64,000 nucleotides of DNA, taken from positions 250,001 to 314,000 of the forward strand of contig WPIO01000133.1 in the NCBI GenBank assembly GCA_009760855.2. The letters run 5' to 3'. Below are positions 22,946-33,450 of the stretch, piece after piece (positions within the stretch are counted from its first letter, which is position 1; the number at the start of each line of letters is the position of its first letter). The notes beneath the pieces were generated by a model. It was not told where the DNA came from. It made no database searches and worked only from the letters and a program-made list of their open reading frames with translations. The translations under genes and the position numbers were made by a program. This stretch comes from Cristatella mucedo (taxonomy: Eukaryota; Bryozoa; Phylactolaemata; Cristatellidae).

Positions 22946-23817
22946 GACCTTGGAGCACTGTCGTGCTCTCTCATAGCACTTCGGCCGAACAGCACTGCAG
23001 CCGTACAGCTATGCTGCCGAACGGCAACCGTACGCACGCTGGAAGCCGTCGACTCGACTTGCACGCTGGTTAACTTTGGCCGCTGAGATCGATCGGTCCG
23101 AGCTCGACGGACGTAGCTGCTGGACGGTCCATTCTAGTAGCTGAAAACTGAAGGGGCGCGTCCGTAGGGCGCTCGAACGAAGGAGTGCTCGCGCAAGCGA
23201 ACGAATACGTCGCTTAGCTTTGTGGAGGATCTAGCCGGACTTGTTTGCCGGCGACTTAAGCACTTGCAATCGTTGACTGAACAGGGAAACGCTACAGGTT
23301 AGCTGCTTTGCAGACTCGTTTCAATTAGCGGGCAGAAGAGCTGCGGTGGCCGTCACTTCCGCTTGCAGCGGTCTACATAGAATTGCCTGCACTGAAGACG
23401 TCGAACGCGCGGCCTGAGTCGTGAAGTACGAGCGCCTGTAGCGCGAGAGTGAGGCTCGTGCAAGGCACGGAGGTAGGCGTCGACCAGATTTGGGGGCACG
23501 GCCATGGTTCGTCGGTGCAAGGTGTAACGCCGAAGGCTCGGCGGAGTAGGCTTGACCTGCCGCTTACCTAGCAGCGTAACCTTGCGCCTACTGCCGTTCG
23601 GTGCGCGCCTACGCGCAATAAGCTGGCCGCCACAAAACGAGCGTTTCTGGCGCTGACCTGCTTACCGTTACTAAAGGGGGTCGTGAGTCCGCGGCGTGAA
23701 TTGGAAAGCGAGACACAAATTGGGGATTTTACCGAACTTTATTCGCCAGCACACAAAGTCGCTGCGCGTCTAGCTCAGTTTTATCTCCACACTCCTCGCA
23801 CGTCCTCAGCTGCACTA
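22946..23817. other. GC-rich, no recognisable gene
   Basis: Open frames on both strands reflect composition. No domain, repeat unit or RNA gene recognised. Confidence 0.3.
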
Positions 23818-23820
23818 ACA

Positions 23821-24062
23821 CTCTTGCGGAGGGAATACTCCTCCACACTAAGCGCGACCCGGACCCTAAACCCTAACCGGTGAACTAGGAATCCGTTCCC
23901 ACCTGTGCCGAGGGAATACCCCAAACACGCCAACTAAAACACTCTTGCGGAGGTAATACTTCTCCACACTGAAGCGCGAACCGGAGTCTAAACCCTACCC
24001 GGAGAACTAGAACTCGGTTTCCACCAGTGCGACAGGAATACTCCACACACGCCAACTACGCC
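23821..24062. repeat. Tandem duplication with a 121-base unit
   Basis: CTCTTGCGGAGG.AATACT begins copies at 23821 and 23942. Both contain CTCCACACT, AAGCGCGA, TAAACCCTA.CCGG, GAACTAG and end ACACGCCAACTA. Two copies with scattered substitutions. The TAAACCCTAACC piece resembles a telomeric repeat but occurs once per unit, so it is not a telomere. Confidence 0.85.
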
Positions 24063-24764
24063 TAGCTCGCACCGGCAAATCCCTATGCCGAGACCACGTG
24101 CTAGCGCGCACACACGCGACACAAAAGAAACACAAAACACGAAATAACACACAAAATGCCAGCTCGGGCGCGATACGACCGTATTCGGTGGAGTTCCACC
24201 GAATCCTCCTAGCGCTGTCTCGTCCTGTTCCGTCAATCACCGGCGAACAGCCCGCCCTCCTCCCTCGCTTTCAGAGAAACGAGTGCCCGACGGCGTCGAG
24301 GTGCAGAGCCGGACCGAAGACACGAAGATATCAAAGGCACAGAGCGAGCGTCGCTCGACTCTTAAATACTTTGCTGAGACAATGGGGCAAGAGCTTAGTG
24401 GTATTGGGCCCGACACAATGGCCCATCACGGTAAGGAATTAATACCGGCACTAGGCCACTGGAATGTCCCATCTGTCCAGCTTGAATGGCGAATGGGTTC
24501 CAGACGATTCTTTTTGGACAGAGTGATGGCGAAGGTTGACAGGCCAGCCAACATCAATCAGCCGCTCCCGCGGGTATCGGACCAATTCTAAAGGCCGACT
24601 CACCACCGCTGGTCAGAGAGCTTCCTGGCTTGCTCCTAAGCGCTTCCTCTCTAACCGCACTGACGCTCCTCTCTGGCTCACTGCTCCAGGACAAAGGAGT
24701 TCTAGCCCGCCTCCGAACAGCTCTTGTTCGTGCTAAAACTCAGCCAAGGCCAGCAGGGCGCTAC
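24063..24764. other. No recognisable gene
   Basis: A 114-codon plus frame (24098-24442) and overlapping frames have no recognisable domain and no clear splice context. Confidence 0.3.
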
Positions 24765-24865
24765 AAAGGCAGACCGACTGAACTCTTATATTGAGACCTC
24801 GATCGTAGCAAGTAAGGTACAGTCTTTGTTTGGAGCTAATCACTCCACAGAGTAATCGATTCTAT
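24765..24865 (+). mobile_element. LINE-A RT fragment
   Basis: ACTGAACTCTTATATTGAGA, then CTAATCACTCCACAGAGT matches the LINE-A finger region (AACTCATCTATCGAAACC.. AATCACTCGACAGAGTC). About 100 bases only, joined to an unrelated repeat and then LINE-B. Confidence 0.75.
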
Positions 24866-24879
24866 ACTAGCCAACAGTC

Positions 24880-24958
24880 AACAGTCAACATTTCTCCATT
24901 CAACATACATAGCCTACAGTCACCATGTCAACAGTCAACATCTAGTCATCTCGCCGTT
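24880..24958. repeat. Short CAACAGT-type repeat
   Basis: The word GTCAACAGTCAACAT and near-variants occur several times (CAACAGTCAACAGTCAACAT; ATGTCAACAGTCAACATC). It separates a LINE-A fragment from a LINE-B fragment. Confidence 0.6.
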
Positions 24959-24959
24959 A

Positions 24960-25500
24960 CTCGAACTAATTTGCTGAAAGAACTAGGATGGATGCCGGTT
25001 GAGCCACGTCTACAGAGCAAAGATCTTACGCTGACCCAAAAGGCCCGCCACGGTTTGGCTCCTTCGTACCTAGCTGAACTGCTGCACCAGGTTCAGCCTC
25101 TTTGAGCCCTCGGGTCCTGTGTGTGCCATAAATTAGCTGTTTCGTTCCTCCGCTTGAAGATCGTTAGCGACAGGAGCTTTAGCTCTGCAGGTCCTAGACT
25201 GTGGGACTCGCTATCACAATTCTTACACAGTGAAACCACTCTCTTGCTTCCGGCTATGGCTCATCCTTTGCAGCGGTCCTGAGCTGCTACTTCGATGCTA
25301 CTCACTACCTCGACTGCTCTACTGACTTCGCTATGCTTCCCACTTTCTCTTTGCTGCGTGAGGTGAAGTCCATTGGCTACCGAATGCGTACCTAAAGCCG
25401 CTTAGGGCTGTACGAGCGCTATACAAACTTCTTATGCGTAACACCCACGTAGTCTTTATGGCTTTGTGGAGTTACAGACGGAGATACATACATGCATATT
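24960..25500 (+). mobile_element. LINE-B C-terminal and 3'-end copy
   Basis: Encodes LLKELGWMPVEPRLQSKDLT and LTQKARHGLAPSYLAELLHQ in frame 24830-25105, then DRSFSSAGPRLWDSL-like sequence in broken frames, CTTTGCTGCGTGAG, and the LINE-B 3' UTR AACACCCACGTAGTC. It ends GTTACAGACGGAGATACATA. 5'-truncated. Confidence 0.88.
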
Positions 25501-25661
25501 TGAGTAATCTGGCTTTTACTTGGCTTTCAGCACTGGAAGTGTGGAGCTCACTTATGTCTATGGTCACTATCTGCAATAACCTGGCTAGCATATTTTTGCT
25601 TGACCCGAAAACGCGTCCGTTCCAGCCAACTATTGATTCGTCCCAATGGACTTATATAAAG

Positions 25662-25832
25662 TAAATCCTAGCTGATTAAACAGCCTCTTTTTGTATAGCG
25701 ACAGAAGAACCTATACGGCTATCACCACCGCTTGCAGTGGCGATAAAGGATCGCCCACCACAGGAATCGAGCCCACGACCTCGGGACAGAGGTCGTGAAA
25801 GCAACCGCCTTACCTGGTGTGCCATCACGGCT
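25662..25832 (-). mobile_element. SINE-A copy, well preserved
   Basis: Starts on the plus strand with TAAATCCTAGCTGATTAAAC (reverse of the SINE tail), then TATAGCGACAGAAGA, the CACCACCGCTTGCAGTGGCG hairpin, GGAATCGAGCCC (reverse B box) and GACCTCGGGACAGAGGTC. Nearly identical to the copy at 60057-60228, so relatively young. Confidence 0.9.
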
Positions 25833-26980
25833 CACTAACTTGTCTGTTTTTTGTTTGAAAGCACGCTCTGCCTGAGCACTAGCGACTCTCGCGATTCACA
25901 GCACGCGACGCGTGCCAGATCTTATTAACCGGCTACAAATGTCTCCATGTTTGCTCTAGCGTGCTGGTCTAATCATGAAACTCATCTGGTTATTCATGCT
26001 TGATACCGCGTAAGACAGCAACTCTTGGGTATTGATTTTCTTATAGCTAGATGAACTTTGAACTAGTAAGCATTGTTGGCATAAAAAGCATGCAGCTGAG
26101 CTGCTATCCAACTTTAGTTTCCGGCCGTAAGCATAGCCAAATTAATAGCTCAAATCCTTGCAGACGCGAGATCAACACAGGCACGAGTACGTGGATGCTG
26201 CAAGCACCACGCTACTTCACGGTAATCGGGTACAATGGCAGCAATCAAAAGGATTCTTAATCTTAAAGCGACAAGTCCCCGATCTTAACATTGAACAATC
26301 AATTTTTAGACCGCGGGAATTACGTGTGTAGTGAGAGCACAGGCGTACGCCTCATATTTGTTTGAAACCCAAAGTGCCGCTGACTAACCGCAGCTTTAAA
26401 TAAGGTTTAAATAACGAGAATGCCTTTGATTATGATACATTCAGTACAAATTGTTTACCCTCCGAGAACCACTAATAATGTACAGCATTTTCAAAAACTA
26501 AAGAACTGCTCGCACACCTCTGTTGCCACTTTTATTTAATTGAAGGTCAACCTCAGTCACTGCCAGGATAGTACGTAAGAGCATAACAAGACATCTGTGG
26601 TAAGTTTCAACGTTCTGATTCGTCATTCAGTCATTATCAATAACTACAAACGAGGATTTTCAGATGCCTCGTTCCAAGTTGAAGTTGAAGCTGTTTCTCG
26701 TGAATTACATGCTTGACGTAAGCTTCACGGAAGTACGCCATCTTTCGGCGTGATGGACTTTCTAGCTTTAACTAGTAGAGATAGTCTTCATCTTAACGAC
26801 GTAAGTGCCAAGCTGGCACAATGTCGAGACAGCAGTGCATGTACTTTGATTTCCTCATACCCTTCAGCAACTCGACCTCTCACAGCTCTCCTACACAATG
26901 AAGCACTCAAATTTGGTCTTGGATAACAGCACGCTTTCACGCGGCCTTTACAAGAAAGGTGCCCACATTTAGCGCTCTGC
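25833..26980. other. No recognisable feature
   Basis: AT-rich sequence; only short frames; no repeats recognised. Confidence 0.35.
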
Positions 26981-26984
26981 TCTG

Positions 26985-27560
26985 CAGCCAGGTTTTTCTG
27001 TCGTCAGTGTCGCAGTTGGATTGTTGCGTCACATCTCACGCACTTGTACTGGCTTTCTATCAAGCAGCGTATCCACTTTTAATGTTGTATTACTCACTTT
27101 TGTGTTCCTTTAATCTGTGGCTTCAGCCGACCTATCCGAATAACTCGCGTTCAGGTCTGAATTCGAGCAATTCGGTGGTAATTCTTTAATTAAGTAATTA
27201 AGGCGTCGTACCGCGAGCTCTTGTGACTCAAGTCATTTAGCTTTGCTGGCCTCGAACCAACCTCAAATGCTTTTGAGGCATTGCGTTTAGCCGGTGTGCT
27301 TTCCGAGCGGGGAGCACACTCCCGACTGATGTGATGACATCGCCTGGCTGGGCGGCATTATAAAAAGGAGCTGAAGGCACCTCGGTTACTCGTAGCATTG
27401 CCGAGTTTGTGTCAGTATTTCTTCATGTGCTCATGCATATTGAGGCTGTCCAAGCTATTAATAACCACATTGATATGTTTCATTTTTGAGTATCTTTAAG
27501 CTGCCTAGAAAGAGATTTGCATAGTTCTCAAAGTGATTTCTAGTATATTTATGAAATGTA
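26985..27560 (+). mobile_element. Strongly decayed LINE-A relic
   Basis: Retains, in order, the patterns GTCGTCAGTGTCGCAGTTG, CTTGTACTGGCTTTCTATCA, TAATCTGTGGCTTCAGCCGA, CCTCAAATGCTTTTGAGGC, and the 3' end TGCCTAGAAAGAGATTTGCA..CTCAAAGTGATTTCTAGTATA. All frames lost. Confidence 0.7.
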
Positions 27561-28040
27561 ATTCATTTTTAAAGCGACCTAGGTATGCTTATACTCGAGG
27601 CAGTTGGTTTGCATGTGCTACACGGAGCTCGAGCCAACTACTTATGTCATCAAATAAACTCATCTTGATCACGGTTGAGGCGAGCACCTGAACCACTGAA
27701 CAAAACAAGGTAATAAAATATCTTATGATTATTACTATCACTAGATCTTAGCTTTAGGGCGACGAGTGCTAATTCCAGTCATGCGTTTGAGTCTGCAGAA
27801 CACATTTATGTGCTGCCCTCTACCATCGGATTGCTAACTACTCCGATGCTCCGCTAACGGTATAGAAATGAGGTCTGAAATCAGTGGAACTTAACTGCCT
27901 CAGTTTTCCTCTGGCGAACTTTTTTCAATTTCAAGGATGATAAACCAAACTAACTGCAACATTTACATTGGGAAAGCTGCCAAACAGCCAGGAAGCCCTG
28001 CATGGGTTATTGCTTAGTCAGTACCGTCTTTATTAATAAA
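27561..28040. other. No recognisable feature
   Basis: AT-rich, no frame or repeat of note. Confidence 0.35.
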
Positions 28041-29040
28041 AATAATGATAATAATAATAATGCACTTGATAAGGCGATCTCAGAGAAGTCATTCTCTTTC
28101 TAGGCGCTTTACATTTGCTGCAAATGAAAACACGGTTGAATGGTGGGTAATATCGTGCTTGATAAACAATATGAATAGTATGGTTAGGGTGGCCTGCACA
28201 TAGTCAGCATGCAAGTATGATTAGTGGCAGCATGCACAGTGCCAGCACCCATATGCACATGAAGGATGAATAAAAAGTAAGTACTAAATTTTGTTCTAAA
28301 CAGGTGTTTTTTAAGTTCTTTTTAAATGTGGTCAAGTCAGGGGATGCTCTGACGCAAGTCGGGAGTGATTTCCAGGCTTTGGGAGCTTACGAACTAAATG
28401 CATGGTATCCAAAGGATTTGAGGTTTGTACGAGGTATTGGTAAACTGCTGGATTCCGAAAAACGGGTGGTGCGATGAGATAGGCTGGAGCCAAAGAACGA
28501 AGTGAACTACAAATGAGCGACAAAACCTTGAAGTCGATCCGTTGCTTGACCGGTAGCCAGTGCAGGTCGGCGAGAAGTGGAGTGATGTGGCAGGTGCGAA
28601 GCTCACGACTCGCAAGCCTAGCTGCGGAGTTTTGAACAACCTGCGAGCACCTGATTGAACAGACCGGTAGGCCAACAAGCCGTGAGTTACAGAAGTAAAG
28701 ACAGTATGTTACAAATGCATGGACCAACTTAGACGCAGTATCCTTATCTAAACGAGCCAGAATTTTGGCAAGGATATGCATCTGAAAGTTGGCAAACTTG
28801 ATTGTGGAGCTGATGTGGTCGTCTAACGAGAGGTCACTTTGGAGCATGACACCTATATTTCGAGCTAATTCAACACGAGATATGTTGGCAGAGCCAATAT
28901 TAAGCTTCAGTCTTTACAATTTTTGAATTACACTGAGCTTGCCCATAACTAGTAGGCTAGTTTTATTGCCGTTTAGTTTAAGAAAATGTGCTGCCATCCA
29001 TGTGCGATTGTCATCAATACATGCAGCAAGTGAGTTTATT
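28041..29040 (-). mobile_element. LINE-A copy, inverted, C-terminal half plus 3' UTR
   Basis: Begins (AAT)n and TGCACTTGATAAGGCGATCT. A continuous 171-codon minus frame (28332-28847) encodes [77 protein letters not shown]. This is the best preserved LINE-A C-terminal reading in the window. Upstream (28850-29040) broken LGINMSRVELARNIGVML-like sequence continues. RT is absent: 5'-truncated. Confidence 0.92.
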
Positions 29041-31379
29041 ATTACTATGCTATGCTACATAACTAGAACTTAGAAGCATGAATAGCGTGTAGCGTTGTTT
29101 TATTTATTATTATTTTTTCAAGACTCAGGTTTCGAGCACTAATAACAAAGGCAGCTAGCGATAGAGTGATATCGATACAGCAATTTACTGCATAGGCTCG
29201 TTGAAGTTACTCAAAGATGACAATCGGTTCTGGATCCAAGTTCAAAATATATTCCCGTGCAACGATTAAATAACATTGACAAATACTTTGTGAAGCTGCT
29301 AATAAAAAATCTGTATGGGTTAACGCATGAACTCAGGTTGAATCAATGAGTGGAATTTCAATAGAAAGGCTTTTTGTATGGATAAGCATTCGAAAGGACG
29401 ATCTGGACGGCATCCGATGAACCCCAAGAAACGCAAAGTAGGTTAAACATTCCGCGAAAAAATAAATTACATCAGCATCCACAGAATATTGTTAATAAGT
29501 ATCAGTACTAAAAAAGCAATAGGAAGTTATAGTAGAAACTTCAACATCGAAGGGTAAGATGGAACTTGGTGGAAACTACTAATCTTGTGGAACTGAATTT
29601 GGATCATAGTTACCGTCAGAGAATTATGAAAATAAAACTTTGTGGGAAAATTCCGAGGAGGATAGCAGCTAATTTTGGTTGGAGCTAACCCATCTCCGAC
29701 TGTTAACATAATGATTTTTAAGGGTCAACTAATGAGATGGTGAATGCTATTGGTTGATCTTCTGTCTCTTGTGATTTTCACAACAACTAAATTACACTAC
29801 TTTTCACGGACTTACAGTGGGTCCGCAATAACAAGGGTATTGAATTCTACTTCATGTGGCTAACTCTTAGGTAGTCTAAATCTCTTAGGTTTATCTCCAC
29901 CTTAATCTCTTGCCCCAGCAAACCTGTCAAAATACTTCCTAATCTCGCTTCTTGTCGTTCCTGCTTGGGCTTGGAACCCTAATCGCTTAGCAGCGCCTCA
30001 AGCCGACTTTTAATTTTTCAGAGAGAGAGACTCAAATTCCTATTCTTCCTATGCCTAGAAATGAATGCCGAATGACGTCACTAAATCCTGTGACAAGACT
30101 GCATTGTATAAAGAAGCTATGTGCTCAATCACACCCACCAGTATTCGCTCTGCACGCTCTCATTGTCCTTTGATCGCCAATATGTGCTGATAAGACGGCT
30201 AAATCTTCAGAAAATTGGTGCGCTTTCCGCTTTGCATCTGTAAATTTCCTGCAATAATAACAATAATAATAGTAATCAGATTCCTGAAGACCATCTTGGA
30301 TAAACCAAAGCAAGAATAAACATAAAAAGCTTAGCATAGCACTGTGAGAGAGCAGCCTTTCTCAGTAGCTCTACAACTCTCTGCAAAAGAACCAACTACT
30401 GAGAGATGACAATAAAAAAGAAGTCATGCTTACAAAAGCATTCAAAGCTTCACATTAGTCTTACACCAATTTTCAGTAAGCGGAAAAGAAAGCACTAAAG
30501 GGCACCGGTTATTAGGATTATTATTAGTTATTTAGTCGGTTAGAAATGTGCAGGTCATAACTCGTTCCGGTTAGTGCGAAAGTTGCACACAAAAACACCT
30601 CCCAGAAGTGAATCGCACACAAAAAACCCTTCGAGGGGTGTTTGTTCTCTGAGAGCCTTATAAATAACTGTTGCAGATATTCTCGTTTTTCGATCCGTAG
30701 CAATAGACAATACTGAGGGAAAGACATACTCGGTGTTTCCATCTGGGCGACTCCGTGCAGGAATCCAAACGATGCTTGTCACTGGCATGGTCTTCCCTAC
30801 AGAATAAACTAACCTGAAAGGCTCGTAAACTTACAAAACAGTGACAGTGATCACGATATCTGACTTTCTAACCATTCACAAAAGCAATCACTGTAGTGGT
30901 AAGCTGAGCTTTTGCTAACTTAAGCGAGATGCTACCTGCAGCAGAACAGCTAAGCGGTTGTACCACTATCATTTTAGTGATTACCCTATTTCACCGTGTA
31001 TCAGCAACCTTGATTCCAAAATTTTTGTGTCATATAATGGAGGTGGCCTATACATGAAAGGCTACTTTGCTTGCTTTATTATTGCGGCTAAACAACGTAC
31101 TTGCTTGAAATGCCACCAAGCAAAGATTATCCGGTCGCCGAAACGTGTTCGATTGACTGGCTTATTAGCAAAAACTCGATGAGGATATCATTCAAATCGA
31201 CGAATGCGCAGATGAGGACCAGGATGAGAGAGGCCATGGATCCGGCAATAATACTGACGGACACGGCCAAAGCGACGACGGAGGTGGCCACGACGACGAC
31301 GGTCGTCATTAGGAGAGCTGCCCCGACATTGACAGAGGCCGTGACGACGGCGGACGTGGTGACGACGTCGGTCCGCAAC
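29041..31379. other. No confident gene; possible 5' part of the pogo relic after 31100
   Basis: 29041-31090 is AT-rich with only short frames. From about 31180 to 31370 the plus strand is built of GAC/GACGG-type codons (one frame reads IDECADEDQDERGHG). This may be the acidic N-terminal part of the transposase relic that follows. The complementary frame looks hydrophobic only because GTC-type codons read as Val/Ala. Confidence 0.3.
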
Positions 31380-32920
31380 GAAAACGGCGGCCACGATGAC
31401 CAGAATCAAGTTGGAGTCCACAAAACCTATAATCAGAAAATACAAGCTTATGATGCTTGCATCAAGTTAAAATTCATTCGGTATGCCAAGGGCAATCGCG
31501 ATCACACAGCAGAGACAATTTTCGAACCTGTACCGGACCGCCGACTAATCAGAAGATGAAGGATGGACTAGAGGCTCTGAAAACAACTATCTAGGCAAAA
31601 AGGCACCTCGAGGAAAATCTACAAAGTGGCCAGAGGTAGAAAATGATGCTAAAACTTTAGTATTTCAAATATGAGAAAATGGAATAGCAGTTTTAACCAA
31701 GATGATCCAGCAGGAAGCAAAATAGAATGCTGTGGATGGATGAGCTGCGAACTTTACAGGAAGTGCAAACTGGTGCTATCACTTTATGAGACGTTGAGGC
31801 CTGTCCATGAGAACTGGACGAAATTGGCACAAGGAATTCCACCACAATATGAAGAAAATCTCTTGAACTTACACAAGTTAACAATTCAGCTGCACATTGA
31901 ACACAGCTTTTATATGTCCCAGATATACAATGTGCATGAGGTATCTGTAGCTGTCGATGCCCCCATTAATAGAACTGTTAATGTTACACGCGCCAAGACA
32001 AGACAATGTCATTCAAAACTACAGGAAACAAAAAGATTCAATGCAACAATGTGTTGGCATTTGCTGTAGACGGTACACAAATTAAATCGTGGTCATTTTC
32101 TGACTAAAACACTGTTAAAATAACAAATTCCGAAAGGATTAGTCCTTGAAGCACACTTGGTAAGGTGGTTGCTGTCACGACCTCGATCCAAGGTCGTGGG
32201 TTCGATTCCTGCGATGGGCGATCCTTTATCGCCACTGCAAGCGGTGGTGATATCCGTAAAGGCTCTTCTGTCGCGAAACAAAATAGGCTGTTAAATCAGC
32301 TAGGATTTATTTGTTTTTATTTGAAGTTTACAAAAAGGCTTGAATGGACAGCGAGTCAATAAAAGTATGGTCTTCCAAGGTGTTTGGAAGCAGAGCGGGA
32401 GGTCTTTCGAAGCAAACAGCTTTGCTCGTGCTTGATTCCTGTCAAGGGACATTCGGAGGACGAAGTTAAGAAAGTGGCAGCTGACACGAGAACTAAGTTC
32501 GTAATTATCCAGGTTGGCCTGACTAGTCAGTTGCAGCCTCTGGGTGTAAGCATCAATAAATCATTCAAAATGGCCTCGCGAGAACATTAAGCCAACTGGA
32601 GTCGGGTGACAACTTGACACTAGTAGGAAGGATCGAGAAGCCATCCATTGGTCAGGTATGTGATGGGGGCAATGAGGGCCTGGAACAGCCTAATGCCTGA
32701 GATTGTAGTCAGAGCTTTCAAGAAGTGCGGTTCGAATGCATCAGACGTAACGGAAAATGACACAGTCTATGAAGAGAGTGACGACGACAGTGATTATAGC
32801 AGATTTTCCGCCGATTTTCAAGCCTCAGATATGAACGTGGAAGATGGAGATAGTATCGTCGCCATTCCGGATGCAGAGGATAGTGATAGCGTAACGAGTA
32901 ATTGTTATGACTCTTGATAT
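31380..32920 (+). pseudogene. Dead pogo/Tigger-like DNA transposase (BrkDBD + DDE_1)
   Basis: Four plus-strand pieces in the order of a pogo-type transposase. (1) About 31430-31556: YDACIKLKFIRYAKGNRDHT, the Brinker/CENP-B-like helix-turn-helix start. (2) About 31600: KKAPRGKSTKWPEVEND in another frame. (3) 31780-32069: NWTKLAQGIPPQYEENLL and VDAPINRTVN. (4) 32380-32590 and 32650-32900: LLVLDS, then GHSEDEVKKVAADTRTKF, GLTSQLQPLGVSINKSFK, then AWNSLMPEIVVRAFKKCG and an acidic C-terminus. The catalytic triad is broken: the NMDET site reads NVHEV (Asp to His) and the QPLD site reads QPLG; only LVLDS keeps its Asp. There are frameshifts at about 31560 and 32445 and a SINE-A inserted at 32152-32312. 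A fossil, not an active element. Confidence 0.88.
32152..32312 (+). mobile_element. SINE-A inserted in the pogo relic
   Basis: GGTAAGGTGGTTGCTGTCAC head (A-box region), GTGGGTTCGATTCCTGCGAT B box, then TTATCGCCACTGCAAGCGGT hairpin, AAGGCTCTTCTGTCGC, and AGGCTGTTAAATCAGCTAGG tail. It interrupts the transposase between its first and second catalytic sites, so it is younger than that element. Confidence 0.92.
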
Positions 32921-32974
32921 TGTTTAGTTCATCCAGTTTTTGAAAATAGAATAAAAAATATTGGTTCAAAAATT

Positions 32975-33035
32975 AGGTAGGCTTATGCATCGGGACGGGG
33001 CTTATACAAGGAAAATCCGTAAAATCCGGTATATT
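32975..33035 (+). other. Possible right end of the pogo-type element
   Basis: GGGGCTTATACAAGGAAAAT followed by CCGTAAAATCCGGTAT lies 55-110 bases after the transposase relic. It has the look of the terminal region of such elements (a TTATAC core followed by AAAAT.CGGTA). A matching inverted left end was not found, so this is inference. Confidence 0.35.
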
Positions 33036-33220
33036 TATATCGGCTACGCGTACCTTGAGCTGCTCGCTGTAATTGTGCCGAGCGGCCACTAGAAGTGCGA
33101 CTACGACTGTGGCGGGGAGGCGGCAGACCGCCGCGCTCTCTGCAAGTCTCTCGTAAGAAAATCTACATCAAGTCTTCCCACGTCGAGAGTCTGGTTTACT
33201 GCTCTTTAAATTTTTGGCAG

Positions 33221-33450
33221 GTTGAACGTGTACTTCCCGTCAATAAAGTCCGGCAGTTTCAAAATTCAGATCGACCAGAGGCCGTCTGCCGTCGGCGAGA
33301 GCTGGCAGCAGACTACGGGCCTGTTTCACCTCGTGCTGGCAGCAGCGAGCGGCCCGCAGCCTCTGCATTACCGGGTGCCACTGCGGTCCACGCCGTTCGA
33401 ACACTACAGAGCCTACTCCCGCTACGGCGCTCAGCGCGACGCCAATAAAG
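33221..33450 (+). other. Candidate coding exon, unrecognised
   Basis: After a good acceptor-like run (CTGCTCTTTAAATTTTTGGCAG ends at 33220) the frame beginning LNVYFPSIKSGSFKIQIDQR and continuing with HLVLAAASGP, LHYRVPLRST, FEHYRAYSRYG is open. Its third codon positions are mostly G/C and its composition is protein-like. The downstream limit is unclear: no strong donor was found and the frame stays open to 33809 through low-complexity Ala. No family recognised. The opposite strand is also open, so coding status is uncertain. Confidence 0.3.

Noticed and set aside
23860-23995. Telomeric repeat (CCCTAA-like)
   Set aside because: Only one or two CCTAA words per 121-base unit; not an array.
31127-31445. 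Hydrophobic minus-strand frame resembling a membrane protein
   Set aside because: It is the complement of a GAC/GACGG-rich stretch next to the pogo relic; Val/Ala/Thr arise from GTC-type codons, and no domain is recognisable.
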